A stretch of DNA of 64,000 bases from Rhodoferax sp. Lineage in GTDB: Bacteria; Pseudomonadota; Gammaproteobacteria; Burkholderiales; Burkholderiaceae_C. The stretch is taken from positions 186,001 to 250,000 of the forward strand of contig JACKLL010000002.1 of NCBI GenBank assembly GCA_024235935.1, read 5' to 3'. A program made the translations under genes and the position numbers. A model generated the notes under the pieces. That model was not told the origin of the DNA and searched no databases. It worked only from the letters and a program-made list of their open reading frames with translations. Of the stretch, positions 7,260-15,846 are shown piece after piece (the first letter of the stretch is position 1; each line of letters begins with the position of its first letter).

Positions 7260-9251
7260 TCAGTGCGAACCATCATACCCGTGCATGAATGGTGCCCAGG
7301 CGTCGTCGCTCCAGCGAAATGTGTCGTCCAGCCGCAGTTCCTTGCGCAGTGAGCGAAGCAGGCGCGCCAGGTTGTCGGCTTTCCATTTGTCGCCGGCGCG
7401 AAATCCGCATTTGTCGAAGTCGACGATCCAGGCCTTGCCGGCAGCGTCGAGCATCAGGTTGTGGCAGTTCAGGTCGGAATGGAACACCTGTTCGTCGTGC
7501 AGGCTGCGCACGGCCTGCCCCAGGGTCCTCCATTCCACTGGCGTGAGGGCACGCGTGTCGTGCAGCAGCCGCGCCACGTCGGTGGCGTCGGGAATCAAGG
7601 CCACCAGGATGTCGGCGCGGTAGAAAAGGCCGTGGCGCACATGCCGCGCCGCACAGGCCTGCGGGACCGCAAGGCCTCTGGCGCGCAGCTGCGACAGCAA
7701 CGTGTATTCGGCCATGGCACGTGTGCGTGGCGTGGGCCGCGCCAGAAAGAGGTCGCGGCTCAGGCGCGCCATCAGTCCTCCGCGGTAGTAGTGGCGCAGC
7801 AGGTATCGGCCGCGCGCATCGCCCACCCGGTGGATATGGCCGCGGCCTGCGCCCAGGGCCTGGCTGTCCCCTTGCTGTTGCCACCATTGCGGGTCGAACA
7901 GGCAGGGCTCTGCCGCTTCGAAGCACTGCGCGTCTACCCAGACGGTCTGTGCGCCGTGGCGTGATTCCAGTGGATCGGACCGCGGTGTCTGCCAGGATGC
8001 GAACGGTGCGAGTTCAGCCATGGTGCGCGCGACGGCACCGGTCATGGCCAGGTAGACCGTGCGTCCGAGATCGATCCTGCGGCGGCTTGCCCCGGGGTGT
8101 TCCAGCACGTCGGCAAACTGTGCGAGCACGTCGGTCGCTGACGCCACCGGGGTCAGCGCGCCGGCAGATGCCAGGGCCTCGTACAGCTGCGCGAAGTTGT
8201 GCGTATGCGGCCCGGCGATCACAGGCTTGTCCAGCACCAGCACCTCCAGCGGGTTGTGGCCGCCCCGGGGGATCAGGCTGCCGCCGACAAAGCAGGCATC
8301 GGCCACGCCATACCAGCGCATCAGCTCGCCCATCGTGTCGCCCAGCAGAACCTGGGTGTCCGGGCCTGGCAGCTGGCCCTGGCTGTGGCGCAGAAAGCGC
8401 AGGCCGGCCTGCTGCAGCAGCCGGGCCACGGTGTCGAAGCGTTCGGGATGGCGTGGCACCAGGATCAGCAAATCGTCCGGTCGCTGTGCCAGGTGCTGCA
8501 CGAAGGCCTCGATCAGCGCCTCGTCTTCGCCGGCGTGCGTGCTGCCGGCGGTCAGCACCGCACGCAGACCGAGGGCCTGCCGGGTTGCCGTGATGGTCTC
8601 GGCCAGGCCGGCTGCAAGCTGCAGGTCCGACTTGATGTTGCCGGTGACGCGGATCCGCTGCGGCGCCACCCCCAGCGCCGCAAAGCGGTCGGCCGTCGGC
8701 TGGTCTTCGCAGCAGACCAGGCGCAGGCAGGCCAGTGCCGGTTGCATCAGCACCCGCCAGCGCCGATAACCGGCCGCCGACTTCTCCGACAGCCGCGCAT
8801 TCGCCACCACCACCGGCGTCCCCCGGGCCTGTGCATGGTGCAGGAAGTTGGGCCACAGCTCGCGCTCGAGCAGGATCACCAGGCGCGGCCGCAGCGCCGC
8901 CAGGAAGCGGCGGGTGGCGCCGGGCAGGTCGAACGGGAAATACACATGGTCGACCCTGTCGCCGTAGTCCTTTCGGATCTGACGGGAGCCCGTGGGTGTG
9001 GTGCAGGTGATCAGGGGCCGGCCCCAGCGCGGGTCGGCCAGCAGGTTCTCGATCAGCGGCCGGGCCGCCAGCACTTCGCCGACCGAGCCACAATGCACCA
9101 GCACCGCGCCGGGCACCGGCACTGTCGACCGGCCGAGACGTTCATTCCAGCGCAGGCGGTATTGCGGATCGGCCCGGCCACGCCACCACAGGTAGGCCAG
9201 CAGCAGTGGTGCGGCGCACACCATCGCCAGGCTGTACAGCGCGCGCGCCAT
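7260..9251 (-). CDS. waaA: WaaA (Kdo transferase) - KdkA (Kdo kinase) fusion protein
   Basis: A 663-residue protein that joins two lipid A-core enzymes. Residues 1-~425 are a full GT30 Kdo transferase: N-terminal membrane anchor (SLAMVCAAPLLLAYLWW), catalytic GSVGEV, CTTPTGSRQIRKDYGD, and GGSLIPRGGHNPLE in the CMP-Kdo domain. Residues ~430-663 are a full KdkA-type kinase of the protein-kinase fold: FDPQWWQQQG, LRHYYRGGL, catalytic HSDLNCHN (~594) and IVDFDKC (~611). WaaA adds Kdo from CMP-Kdo to lipid IVA at the inner membrane; KdkA phosphorylates Kdo at O-4 in bacteria with a single Kdo, such as Haemophilus and Bordetella. The start is placed at ATG 9251 just before the anchor, 29 bp after the glycosyltransferase gene. 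Confidence 0.94.
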   Translation of the reverse strand: MARALYSLAMVCAAPLLLAYLWWRGRADPQYRLRWNERLGRSTVPVPGAVLVHCGSVGEVLAARPLIENLLADPRWGRPLITCTTPTGSRQIRKDYGDRVDHVYFPFDLPGATRRFLAALRPRLVILLERELWPNFLHHAQARGTPVVVANARLSEKSAAGYRRWRVLMQPALACLRLVCCEDQPTADRFAALGVAPQRIRVTGNIKSDLQLAAGLAETITATRQALGLRAVLTAGSTHAGEDEALIEAFVQHLAQRPDDLLILVPRHPERFDTVARLLQQAGLRFLRHSQGQLPGPDTQVLLGDTMGELMRWYGVADACFVGGSLIPRGGHNPLEVLVLDKPVIAGPHTHNFAQLYEALASAGALTPVASATDVLAQFADVLEHPGASRRRIDLGRTVYLAMTGAVARTMAELAPFASWQTPRSDPLESRHGAQTVWVDAQCFEAAEPCLFDPQWWQQQGDSQALGAGRGHIHRVGDARGRYLLRHYYRGGLMARLSRDLFLARPTPRTRAMAEYTLLSQLRARGLAVPQACAARHVRHGLFYRADILVALIPDATDVARLLHDTRALTPVEWRTLGQAVRSLHDEQVFHSDLNCHNLMLDAAGKAWIVDFDKCGFRAGDKWKADNLARLLRSLRKELRLDDTFRWSDDAWAPFMHGYDGSH

Positions 9252-9280
9252 CGCCTGCACCGGAGCCTGCGCCTTCTGCC

Positions 9281-10021
9281 TCAGCGCCAATGCGCGGCCA
9301 CCCAGGCGGTTGGCGGCACACGCCGGTACCATTTGCCGCTGACGCCGACGATGGCATCGGGTGGGTTGGGCTTGCCATGGAACGCGATGATCTTCGCGCC
9401 GGCCGGGATGGTCGGCGGCTTGAACCAGCTCATCAGGCCGCGCGGCACGCAGTGGCGCTTGAAGCTGACGCACCAGCCCGGGGGCCAGTAGGCGACCTTG
9501 CCCTGGCGCCCGAGGTACTGCGTGATGTATTCCTGCTCGTTGCGCACGTCAGCAATCGAATCCGGGAAGCCGTTCTTCAGGTGCGCCAGCGCATCCGCAT
9601 GCGCGCCGATCGTGTAGCGGTAGACCGAGGTGTTGCCGGTGCCATCCTTCTTGTCCCACTCGCGGATCACGCAGAAATCGCCCGGATGGTCGAAGAAGCA
9701 GTCGATGCTGTCGACGATCACGATGTCCAGGTCCAGGAACAGCGTCGGCCCTTGCAGGTCATACAGCGGGTCGGCAAAACTGGTCAACTTGAGCCAGCCG
9801 TGGCCGAAGCTCCAGGGCTCGCGATTGTCGAAAGGCGCGAAGCCGACGGGCGGGATCGGATGGAGCTCGATGCCATCGTCGATGCCTTCGGCCTCGTCAC
9901 ACAGGCAGATGAAGCGAAACGGGCGGTGCAGGTGCCGCCGGACCATGGAATGCAGCCGGTTGACGTATTCCGGTCCGTATTTGCGGCCCCATTTGATACA
10001 CAGCACGTTGACGGTTTGCAT
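9281..10021 (-). CDS. Glycosyltransferase, probably LPS core assembly
   Basis: A 246-residue soluble GT-A-like protein. It begins MQTVNVLCIKWGRKYG, and carries a DxD-type metal/nucleotide-sugar motif in LFLDLDIVIVDS, then NEQEYITQYLG and the C-terminal FHGKPNPPD, a conserved end in the family of small putative glycosyltransferases found beside waaA. The donor and acceptor sugars cannot be inferred. ATG 10021 is used because conserved sequence starts there; an ATG 39 nt upstream adds an unlikely leader. The position directly upstream of the waaA-kdkA fusion on the same strand supports a role in the inner LPS core. Confidence 0.85.
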   Translation of the reverse strand: MQTVNVLCIKWGRKYGPEYVNRLHSMVRRHLHRPFRFICLCDEAEGIDDGIELHPIPPVGFAPFDNREPWSFGHGWLKLTSFADPLYDLQGPTLFLDLDIVIVDSIDCFFDHPGDFCVIREWDKKDGTGNTSVYRYTIGAHADALAHLKNGFPDSIADVRNEQEYITQYLGRQGKVAYWPPGWCVSFKRHCVPRGLMSWFKPPTIPAGAKIIAFHGKPNPPDAIVGVSGKWYRRVPPTAWVAAHWR

Positions 10022-10127
10022 GGCGTGAGGATTCTCCATCGGTGTCGAACCCGATGCCATGACGGGTCGCTGCTGCAGGGGGCGGGCCCGACCCGGATCG
10101 GGTCTGCCGGCCGGCGGTCAGGTAGGC

Positions 10128-11486
10128 CTACTTGGCCAGTATCGCCTCGATGCCTTGCAGGTCGTTGGCGGTCAGGGAGCCATTGGCCTGGCGCAGGCGC
10201 AGCCCGCCCACCAGTACATCGTAGCGCGCCTTGGCGAGGTCGCGCTTGGTCTGGTACAGCTGGCTCTGCGCATTGAGCACGTCGATGTTGATGCGCACAC
10301 CGACCTGGTAGCCGAGCTTGTTGGCTTCGAGCGAACTCTGGCTGGATGCCTCGGCCGCCTCCAGGGCCTTGGCCTGGCCCTGTCCGGACAGCACGCCGAA
10401 ATAGGCGGCCCGGGTGGCCTGCGACACGGTGCGGCGCGCCGCATCGAGGTCGCTGCGCGCCTTTTCTTCCAGCGCCAGGGTTTCCTTGATGCGGTTCTGG
10501 ATCGCATAGCCCGCGAACAGCGGGAAGTTCAGCGACACGCCGATGGATGCCACGTTGGTGCGGCTGTCCAGCCGGGACGACGACGTGCCGTCGTTGTGGC
10601 TCATGGCATAGCTGCCGGTCAGGTCGACCGTGGGCCGCTCGCCGGCCTGGGCCTTGCGGGTTTCCAGCTGGGCGACTTCCAGCGCCACCATGGACTGGCG
10701 GACCAGGGGATGCAGATCGACCGCCTGGTTGACCCATGCGTTGACGTCCAGCGGCGCCAGTGCCGGCAGCACGACCGGCGGTGCCAGCGGCTTGGGCGCG
10801 ACGCCGTCCTGGCCAACCAGCTGGTTCAGCGCCAGCTGCTTGACCCGCAGGTCGTTGGCGGCGGCGATTTCCTGCGCCAGCACCAGGTCATAGCGGGCCT
10901 GGGCCTCGCGCGTGTCCGTGATGGTGCTGGTGCCGACCTCGAAATTGCGCTTGGCTGCTGCCAGCTGCTCGGCAACGGCGGTCTTCTGGGCATCGACGAA
11001 GGCCACGCCGTCACGGGCTGCCAGCACGTCGAAATAGGCCTGGCTGACCCGCACGATCAGGTCCTGCTCGGCAACCTCCAGCTGGGCCTGGCCGGCAATC
11101 AGCGACTTCTTGCCCTGCTCATAGGTCAGCTGGTTGGCCGGCCGGTACAGCGGTTGCGAGGCACTGACGCTGACGCCCTGCGAGCCATAGGCCTTGGACG
11201 GGATCGGCACGTTGGCATCGATCGAGGTCCGTGACATGGACGCTGCCAGCCCGACGGTCGGTAGCGTGCCGGCGCGGGACTGCTCGGCCTTGGCGACCGT
11301 GGCCTCGTACTGCAGCTTGGCCGACTGGTAGGCCGCGTCGTAGGCGCGTGCGGTCTCGTACAGCTGCCCCAGGCTCTGGGCCTGGGCCGGCACGAGCGCC
11401 GCCACCGCCAGACCCAGCGTCAGCGCGAAACGGGACACGCGGGGCAGGCAGTGGCGGTGATCAGGTGCATTCAGGCGGTCGTGCAT
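10128..11486 (-). CDS. tolC: TolC-family outer membrane channel
   Basis: A 452-residue outer membrane factor. A Sec signal peptide (hydrophobic segment SRFALTLGLAVAALVPAQA) is probably cleaved after AQA at ~36. Two repeated halves follow, each with long coiled-coil helices and beta strands, as in TolC: QPLYRPANQLTYEQGK in half one and NFPLFAGYAIQNRIKE in half two, then YQVGVRINIDVLNAQSQLYQ near the end. Trimers form the exit duct for RND pumps and type I secretion. It lies downstream of pcm and rhodanese genes and the RND operon on the same strand, so it plausibly completes that pump. Confidence 0.94.
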   Translation of the reverse strand: MHDRLNAPDHRHCLPRVSRFALTLGLAVAALVPAQAQSLGQLYETARAYDAAYQSAKLQYEATVAKAEQSRAGTLPTVGLAASMSRTSIDANVPIPSKAYGSQGVSVSASQPLYRPANQLTYEQGKKSLIAGQAQLEVAEQDLIVRVSQAYFDVLAARDGVAFVDAQKTAVAEQLAAAKRNFEVGTSTITDTREAQARYDLVLAQEIAAANDLRVKQLALNQLVGQDGVAPKPLAPPVVLPALAPLDVNAWVNQAVDLHPLVRQSMVALEVAQLETRKAQAGERPTVDLTGSYAMSHNDGTSSSRLDSRTNVASIGVSLNFPLFAGYAIQNRIKETLALEEKARSDLDAARRTVSQATRAAYFGVLSGQGQAKALEAAEASSQSSLEANKLGYQVGVRINIDVLNAQSQLYQTKRDLAKARYDVLVGGLRLRQANGSLTANDLQGIEAILAK

Positions 11487-11540
11487 GGTGGTGTCCAGAG
11501 AGTGTCGGGCCAGGGGTGACGTGGTGCAGTGAGCGCGGAT

Positions 11541-11894
11541 TCAGTAGCGGGGGACCGTGTTGTCGACTTCGTCCGCCCAGGCGTTGATGCCGCCGGCAAT
11601 GTTGGCCACCCGGTTGAAGCCCTGGTTGTGCAGAAATTGCGCGACCTGCATGCTGCGGCCACCGTGGTGGCACAGGCAGGCGATCGGCGTCTCGGGGTCG
11701 AGTTCGGACAGGCGGGGTGGCACGCTGCCCATCGGCATGGTCAGCAGCGTGAAGTCTTCGCCGGGCTTGATGCTGGCGGTCCGCCACTCGGCCGGCTCGC
11801 GCACATCCAGCACCACGGCCTGACCGGCATCACGGTGGCGGGCAATCCAGCTGGTCAATTCACGGGGGCGGATCTGGTCAATCATGGATGGCAT
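11541..11894 (-). CDS. Single-domain rhodanese-like sulfurtransferase
   Basis: A 117-residue single rhodanese domain: VVLDVREPAEW (CH2A motif), and the active-site loop with Cys75 in CLCHHGGRS, followed by FNRVANIAGGINAWADEVD. The six-residue loop starting at Cys75 is the size used for sulfur, rather than phosphatase, chemistry. Such cytoplasmic proteins carry persulfide sulfur; the true partner is unknown. Start is ATG 11894 or ATG 11885 (no strong ribosome site decides). It sits between the pcm-like gene (42 bp) and tolC (54 bp), an arrangement I recall from Burkholderiales, so it is likely in the same transcript. Confidence 0.9.
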   Translation of the reverse strand: MPSMIDQIRPRELTSWIARHRDAGQAVVLDVREPAEWRTASIKPGEDFTLLTMPMGSVPPRLSELDPETPIACLCHHGGRSMQVAQFLHNQGFNRVANIAGGINAWADEVDNTVPRY

Positions 11895-11936
11895 GTGGGG
11901 AGCTAGGGTGACAGGTGCGGGTGACAGGCGATGGGG

Positions 11937-12590
11937 TCAGAACTGGAACCGGGACGGTTCCGGGAAATTCTCCAGCCGCGGCGCCACCGTGTCCCAGGGC
12001 TGGACGGTACGGAAGTCGGACTCGCTGACGCGGGTCACGAAGGTCGCACGCATCACGGGCTCGTCCCCCACGATGGCGCCCAGGCGTCCGCCGATCTTGA
12101 GATGTTGCAGCAGGTGCTGCGGCAGCTGCGTCGTGGAGCCACTGAGCACGATCACGTCGAACGGGCCTTCTGCCGGCACGGCGCCAGCACCGTCCTGGTG
12201 GCGGACCTGGGCGTTGTGGATGCCGGCCATCTGAAGATTGGCACTGGCCAGCGCGGCCAGTTCGGCGCGGATCTCGAGCGAAATGACGCGCTGTGCCCGG
12301 TGCGCGAGCAAGGCGGCCATGTAGCCCGACCCGGCACCGATTTCCAGCACCTTCTCGTGTTTCTGGACTCCCAGGTCCTGCAGCATCCGGGCTTCGACGC
12401 GTGGCGCCAGCATGCATTGGCCGTCCGGCAGCGGGATCTCCATGTCGGCAAAGGCCAGCGCCTTGTGCGGGGCCGGTACGAAGTCCTCGCGCTTGACGAC
12501 CGACAGCAGTTGCAGCACATGGGCGTCGAGCACCTCCCAGGGGCGGATCTGCTGCTCGATCATGTTGAAACGGGCTTGTTCGAAGTTCAT
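11937..12590 (-). CDS. pcm: Protein-L-isoaspartate O-methyltransferase-like protein
   Basis: A 217-residue class I SAM methyltransferase. Motif I is VLEIGAGSGYMAALLA (~77-92), followed by VISLEIRAELAALA and HQDGAGAVPAEGPFDVIVLSG. The N-terminal part MNFEQARFNMIEQQIRPWEVLD is characteristic of the Pcm-like group next to tolC in beta-proteobacteria. Classic Pcm repairs isoaspartyl residues in damaged proteins; this branch is divergent around the usual active-site loop (LPDGQCMLAPRVEARML here), so repair activity is family-based inference. ATG 12590 starts the conserved block; an ATG 12 nt upstream is possible. Confidence 0.85.
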   Translation of the reverse strand: MNFEQARFNMIEQQIRPWEVLDAHVLQLLSVVKREDFVPAPHKALAFADMEIPLPDGQCMLAPRVEARMLQDLGVQKHEKVLEIGAGSGYMAALLAHRAQRVISLEIRAELAALASANLQMAGIHNAQVRHQDGAGAVPAEGPFDVIVLSGSTTQLPQHLLQHLKIGGRLGAIVGDEPVMRATFVTRVSESDFRTVQPWDTVAPRLENFPEPSRFQF

Positions 12591-12621
12591 GGCGCTGTGC
12601 ATGCGATGGTTCTCGGAAAAA

Positions 12622-15600
12622 TCAGGTCAAGCGGTCGATTTTAGGGGCTTGTGCGCCTTGCGCCTTGATACCGAGCAAGCTGCGGGCCCATTGGGCCAGA
12701 TCGTCCATGTAGCAATAGGCCACCGGTACCACCACCAGGGTCAGCAGCGAGGAGGTGATGACGCCGCCGATCACGGCCTGGCCCATCGGGGCCCGCATCT
12801 CCGAGCCCTCGGTGAGCGCGAAAGCCAGCGGCACCATGCCGAACACCATGGCCAGGGTGGTCATCAGGATCGGGCGCAGCCGCACCCGGGCGGCCATCAG
12901 CAAGGCCTCGTCGCGCGCCAGCCCGGGGACAGTGCTGCCGTCTGGGGCGACGCTGTCCTCGCGCGCCCGGATCGCGAAGTCGACCAGCAGGATGGCGTTC
13001 TTGGTCACCAGGCCCATCAGCATGACCACGCCGATGATCGAGAACATCGACAGCGTGGAGCCAAAGAACATCAGCGCCAGCACCACGCCGATCAGCGTCA
13101 GCGGCAGCGCGGTCATCAGCGCCAGCGGCTGCAGAAAGCTCTTGAACTGGCTGGCCAGGATCATGTAGATGAAGACAATCGCCAGCACCAGCGCAGAGAT
13201 CGCATAGCCGAAGGCCTCGTTCATGTTCTTGGTCGAGCCGCCGAACTTGTAGCTGTACCCGGGCGGAATGCGGATGCTGTCCATCGCCGTCTTGATGCCT
13301 TCGGAAACCTCGCCGGCCGATCGTCCGCTGACGTTGGCGGTGATGCTGACCTCGCGCGTCAGGTCGCGCCGATTGATCTGGTTCGGGCTGCTCGTCGCGC
13401 GGACCTCGGCCACCTGGTTCAACCGCACCACCCGCATGCTGCCATCGGCATTGCTGCCGACCGTGAAGGGCAGCCGCTCCAGGTCCTGTGGCGCGTCCCG
13501 CGCGCTGCCGTCCAGCCGCACGTTGACATCGTAGGTCTGGTCGTCGCTGGCGCGCCAGTTGCCCACGGTCTGTCCGGCTACCATGGTGCGCAGCGCGGCG
13601 CCGATCTGGCTGATGCCCAGGCCCAGGTCGGAGGCGACATCGCGCCGGATCTGGACGTCGAGCGTGGGCTTGTTCGGCTTGACGCTGGAGTCCAGGTCGA
13701 CCAGACCCGGAATCGCACGAACCTTGTTCATGGCCTGCAGGGCAATGCGCTCGAGTTCGGCCTGGTCCGGGCCCTGGATCGAGAACTGCAGCTGCTTCTG
13801 GCCACCGACCGAGTCCAGCAGGCCGACATGGGTGACGGTGATGCCGGCGACCTGGCGCAGCCGCTCGCGCAGCACCACCGACATCTGGTTGACGCTGCGC
13901 TTGCGGTCCTTTCGGTCGACCAGGCGCACATAGACACTCGCGTAGATCTTGCCCTGCGCATTGCCGGTGTTGATGGTCGTCACGGTGTAGCGCACCTCCG
14001 GCATCGACCGCACGATCGCCTCGACCTGGCGCGCCTTGGCTTCGGTCACTTCCAGCGACGAGCCCACGGGCGTGTTGAAGTCGAGCGTGGTCTCCGAGAA
14101 GTCGGACGACGGGACGAATTCGGTGCCCAGCAGCGGCACCATGAACACGCTCCCGATGAAGATCGCCAGCGCGATCAGCACGGTGCTGATGCGGTGCTTC
14201 AGCGACCAGCGCAGAATGCCCTGGTAGCCGTCGATCAGCAGGTCGGTGCCGCGGTCGAAGGCGCCGGTGACGCGACCGATGGTCTTGTCGTACAGGGTGC
14301 GCGGCGCATGCCGCTTGCCGTGCGCCTCGATGCTGGGGTCGTGCCAGATCGAGGACAGCATGGGGTCGAGCGTGAAGCTCACGAACATCGAGATCAGCAC
14401 CGCCGCCACGATGGTCAGCCCGAACTCGTGGAAGAACTTGCCGATGATGCCGCCCATGAAACCGATCGGCAGGAACACCGCGACGATGGACAGTGTGGTG
14501 GCCAGCACCGCCAGGCCGATCTCCTGCGTGCCGTCGAGCGCGGCCTGGAACGGCCCTTTGCCCATCTGCACATGGCGTACGATGTTCTCGCGCACCACGA
14601 TGGCGTCGTCGATCAGCAGGCCCACGCACAGCGACAGCGCCATCAGCGTGATCATGTTGATCGTGAAGCCGAACAGGTTCATGAACAGGAAGGTGCCGAT
14701 GATGGCGATCGGAAGCGTCAGGCCGGTGATTACTGTCGAGCGCCAGGAATTGAGGAACAGGAAGACGATCAGCACCGTCAGGATGGCACCTTCGATCAGC
14801 GTCTGGCGGACATTGGCCACCGACACCCGGATCTGGCGCGATCCGTCCAGGATGGGCTGCAGGCGCAGCCCAGGTGGCAGCTGCTTGCTGACCTCGGCCA
14901 CCGCCGCCTGCAATCCGTCGACGACGGCGATGGTGTTCTCGTCCTGCGACTTCTGCACCGTCAGCAGCAGGGTGCGCTGGCCGTTGTACAGCGCCAGCGA
15001 GTCGATCTCCTGCGGGCCGTCGACGATGCGGGCCAGCTGGTCCAGCCGCACCGGCGCGCCATTGCGCCGCGCGACGATGATCTTGCCGAAGTCCTCCGGC
15101 CGTTCGATGCGCGCCTCGATCTGGACGACCCGTTCCTGCTCCTTCGAGCGGATCGCACCCAGCGGCATGTCCTGGTTCTCGCTGCGAACTGCCGCCACGA
15201 CCTGGTCGGGCGTCAGGCCGTAGGCCTCGAGGGCGCGCGGGATCAGGTACAGGTTGATTTCGCGCTTGGTGCCGCCCACCACGGTCACCGAACCGACACC
15301 CCGCACGTTTTCCAGCCGCTTCTTGAAGGTCTGCTCGGCCCAGTTGGTCATCTCGACCGGCGTGGGTGGGCGTGCCGTCGCCTGTCCCTGCGGGGTCGCC
15401 GCCGGGTCGGGAACCACCGCGATCGACCAGACGGCGCGCGAGGCCGGGTCGAAGCGCGACACCCGAGGCTCCTTGACCTCGGTACGCAGCAGCGGCTTGA
15501 CCGCTGCCACTTTTTCGCGCACATCCTCGGCAGCCTTGCGGCCGTCGATTTCCAGGCCGAACTCGATGACCACCACCGACTGCCCTTCGTAGCTGCGCGA

Positions 15601-15843
15601 GGTCAGCGCATTGATGCCGGCAACCGAATTGACGCCTTCCTCGATTTTCTTGGTGACTTCGCTCTCGACGATCTCCGGGCCGGCGCCCGGGTATTCGGTG
15701 ACCACCACCACCACCGGAAAATCGATGTTCGGAAACTGGTCGATCTGCAGCCGCTGGTACGAGAACAGGCCCAGCACCACCAGGGCCAGCATGACCATGG
15801 TGGCAAAGACCGGATTCTGCAGGCTGACGCGTGTGAACCACAT
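12622..15843 (-). CDS. RND efflux pump inner-membrane transporter (AcrB/MexB-like)
   Basis: A 1073-residue RND permease, the usual length. It starts MWFTRVSLQNPVFATMVM (helix 1), has two large periplasmic loops, and the proton-relay residues: paired aspartates in LCVGLLIDDAIVVREN (helix 4) and the lysine in MLMGLVTKNAILLVDFA (helix 10). The trimer drives efflux of lipophilic compounds using the proton gradient. The next gene upstream (adaptor) ends 3 bp before its start, so the two are translationally linked. Substrates cannot be read from sequence. The complementary strand carries a very long open frame with shadow composition, an effect of high GC, not a gene. Confidence 0.96.
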   Translation of the reverse strand: MWFTRVSLQNPVFATMVMLALVVLGLFSYQRLQIDQFPNIDFPVVVVVTEYPGAGPEIVESEVTKKIEEGVNSVAGINALTSRSYEGQSVVVIEFGLEIDGRKAAEDVREKVAAVKPLLRTEVKEPRVSRFDPASRAVWSIAVVPDPAATPQGQATARPPTPVEMTNWAEQTFKKRLENVRGVGSVTVVGGTKREINLYLIPRALEAYGLTPDQVVAAVRSENQDMPLGAIRSKEQERVVQIEARIERPEDFGKIIVARRNGAPVRLDQLARIVDGPQEIDSLALYNGQRTLLLTVQKSQDENTIAVVDGLQAAVAEVSKQLPPGLRLQPILDGSRQIRVSVANVRQTLIEGAILTVLIVFLFLNSWRSTVITGLTLPIAIIGTFLFMNLFGFTINMITLMALSLCVGLLIDDAIVVRENIVRHVQMGKGPFQAALDGTQEIGLAVLATTLSIVAVFLPIGFMGGIIGKFFHEFGLTIVAAVLISMFVSFTLDPMLSSIWHDPSIEAHGKRHAPRTLYDKTIGRVTGAFDRGTDLLIDGYQGILRWSLKHRISTVLIALAIFIGSVFMVPLLGTEFVPSSDFSETTLDFNTPVGSSLEVTEAKARQVEAIVRSMPEVRYTVTTINTGNAQGKIYASVYVRLVDRKDRKRSVNQMSVVLRERLRQVAGITVTHVGLLDSVGGQKQLQFSIQGPDQAELERIALQAMNKVRAIPGLVDLDSSVKPNKPTLDVQIRRDVASDLGLGISQIGAALRTMVAGQTVGNWRASDDQTYDVNVRLDGSARDAPQDLERLPFTVGSNADGSMRVVRLNQVAEVRATSSPNQINRRDLTREVSITANVSGRSAGEVSEGIKTAMDSIRIPPGYSYKFGGSTKNMNEAFGYAISALVLAIVFIYMILASQFKSFLQPLALMTALPLTLIGVVLALMFFGSTLSMFSIIGVVMLMGLVTKNAILLVDFAIRAREDSVAPDGSTVPGLARDEALLMAARVRLRPILMTTLAMVFGMVPLAFALTEGSEMRAPMGQAVIGGVITSSLLTLVVVPVAYCYMDDLAQWARSLLGIKAQGAQAPKIDRLT

Positions 15844-15846
15844 GGG

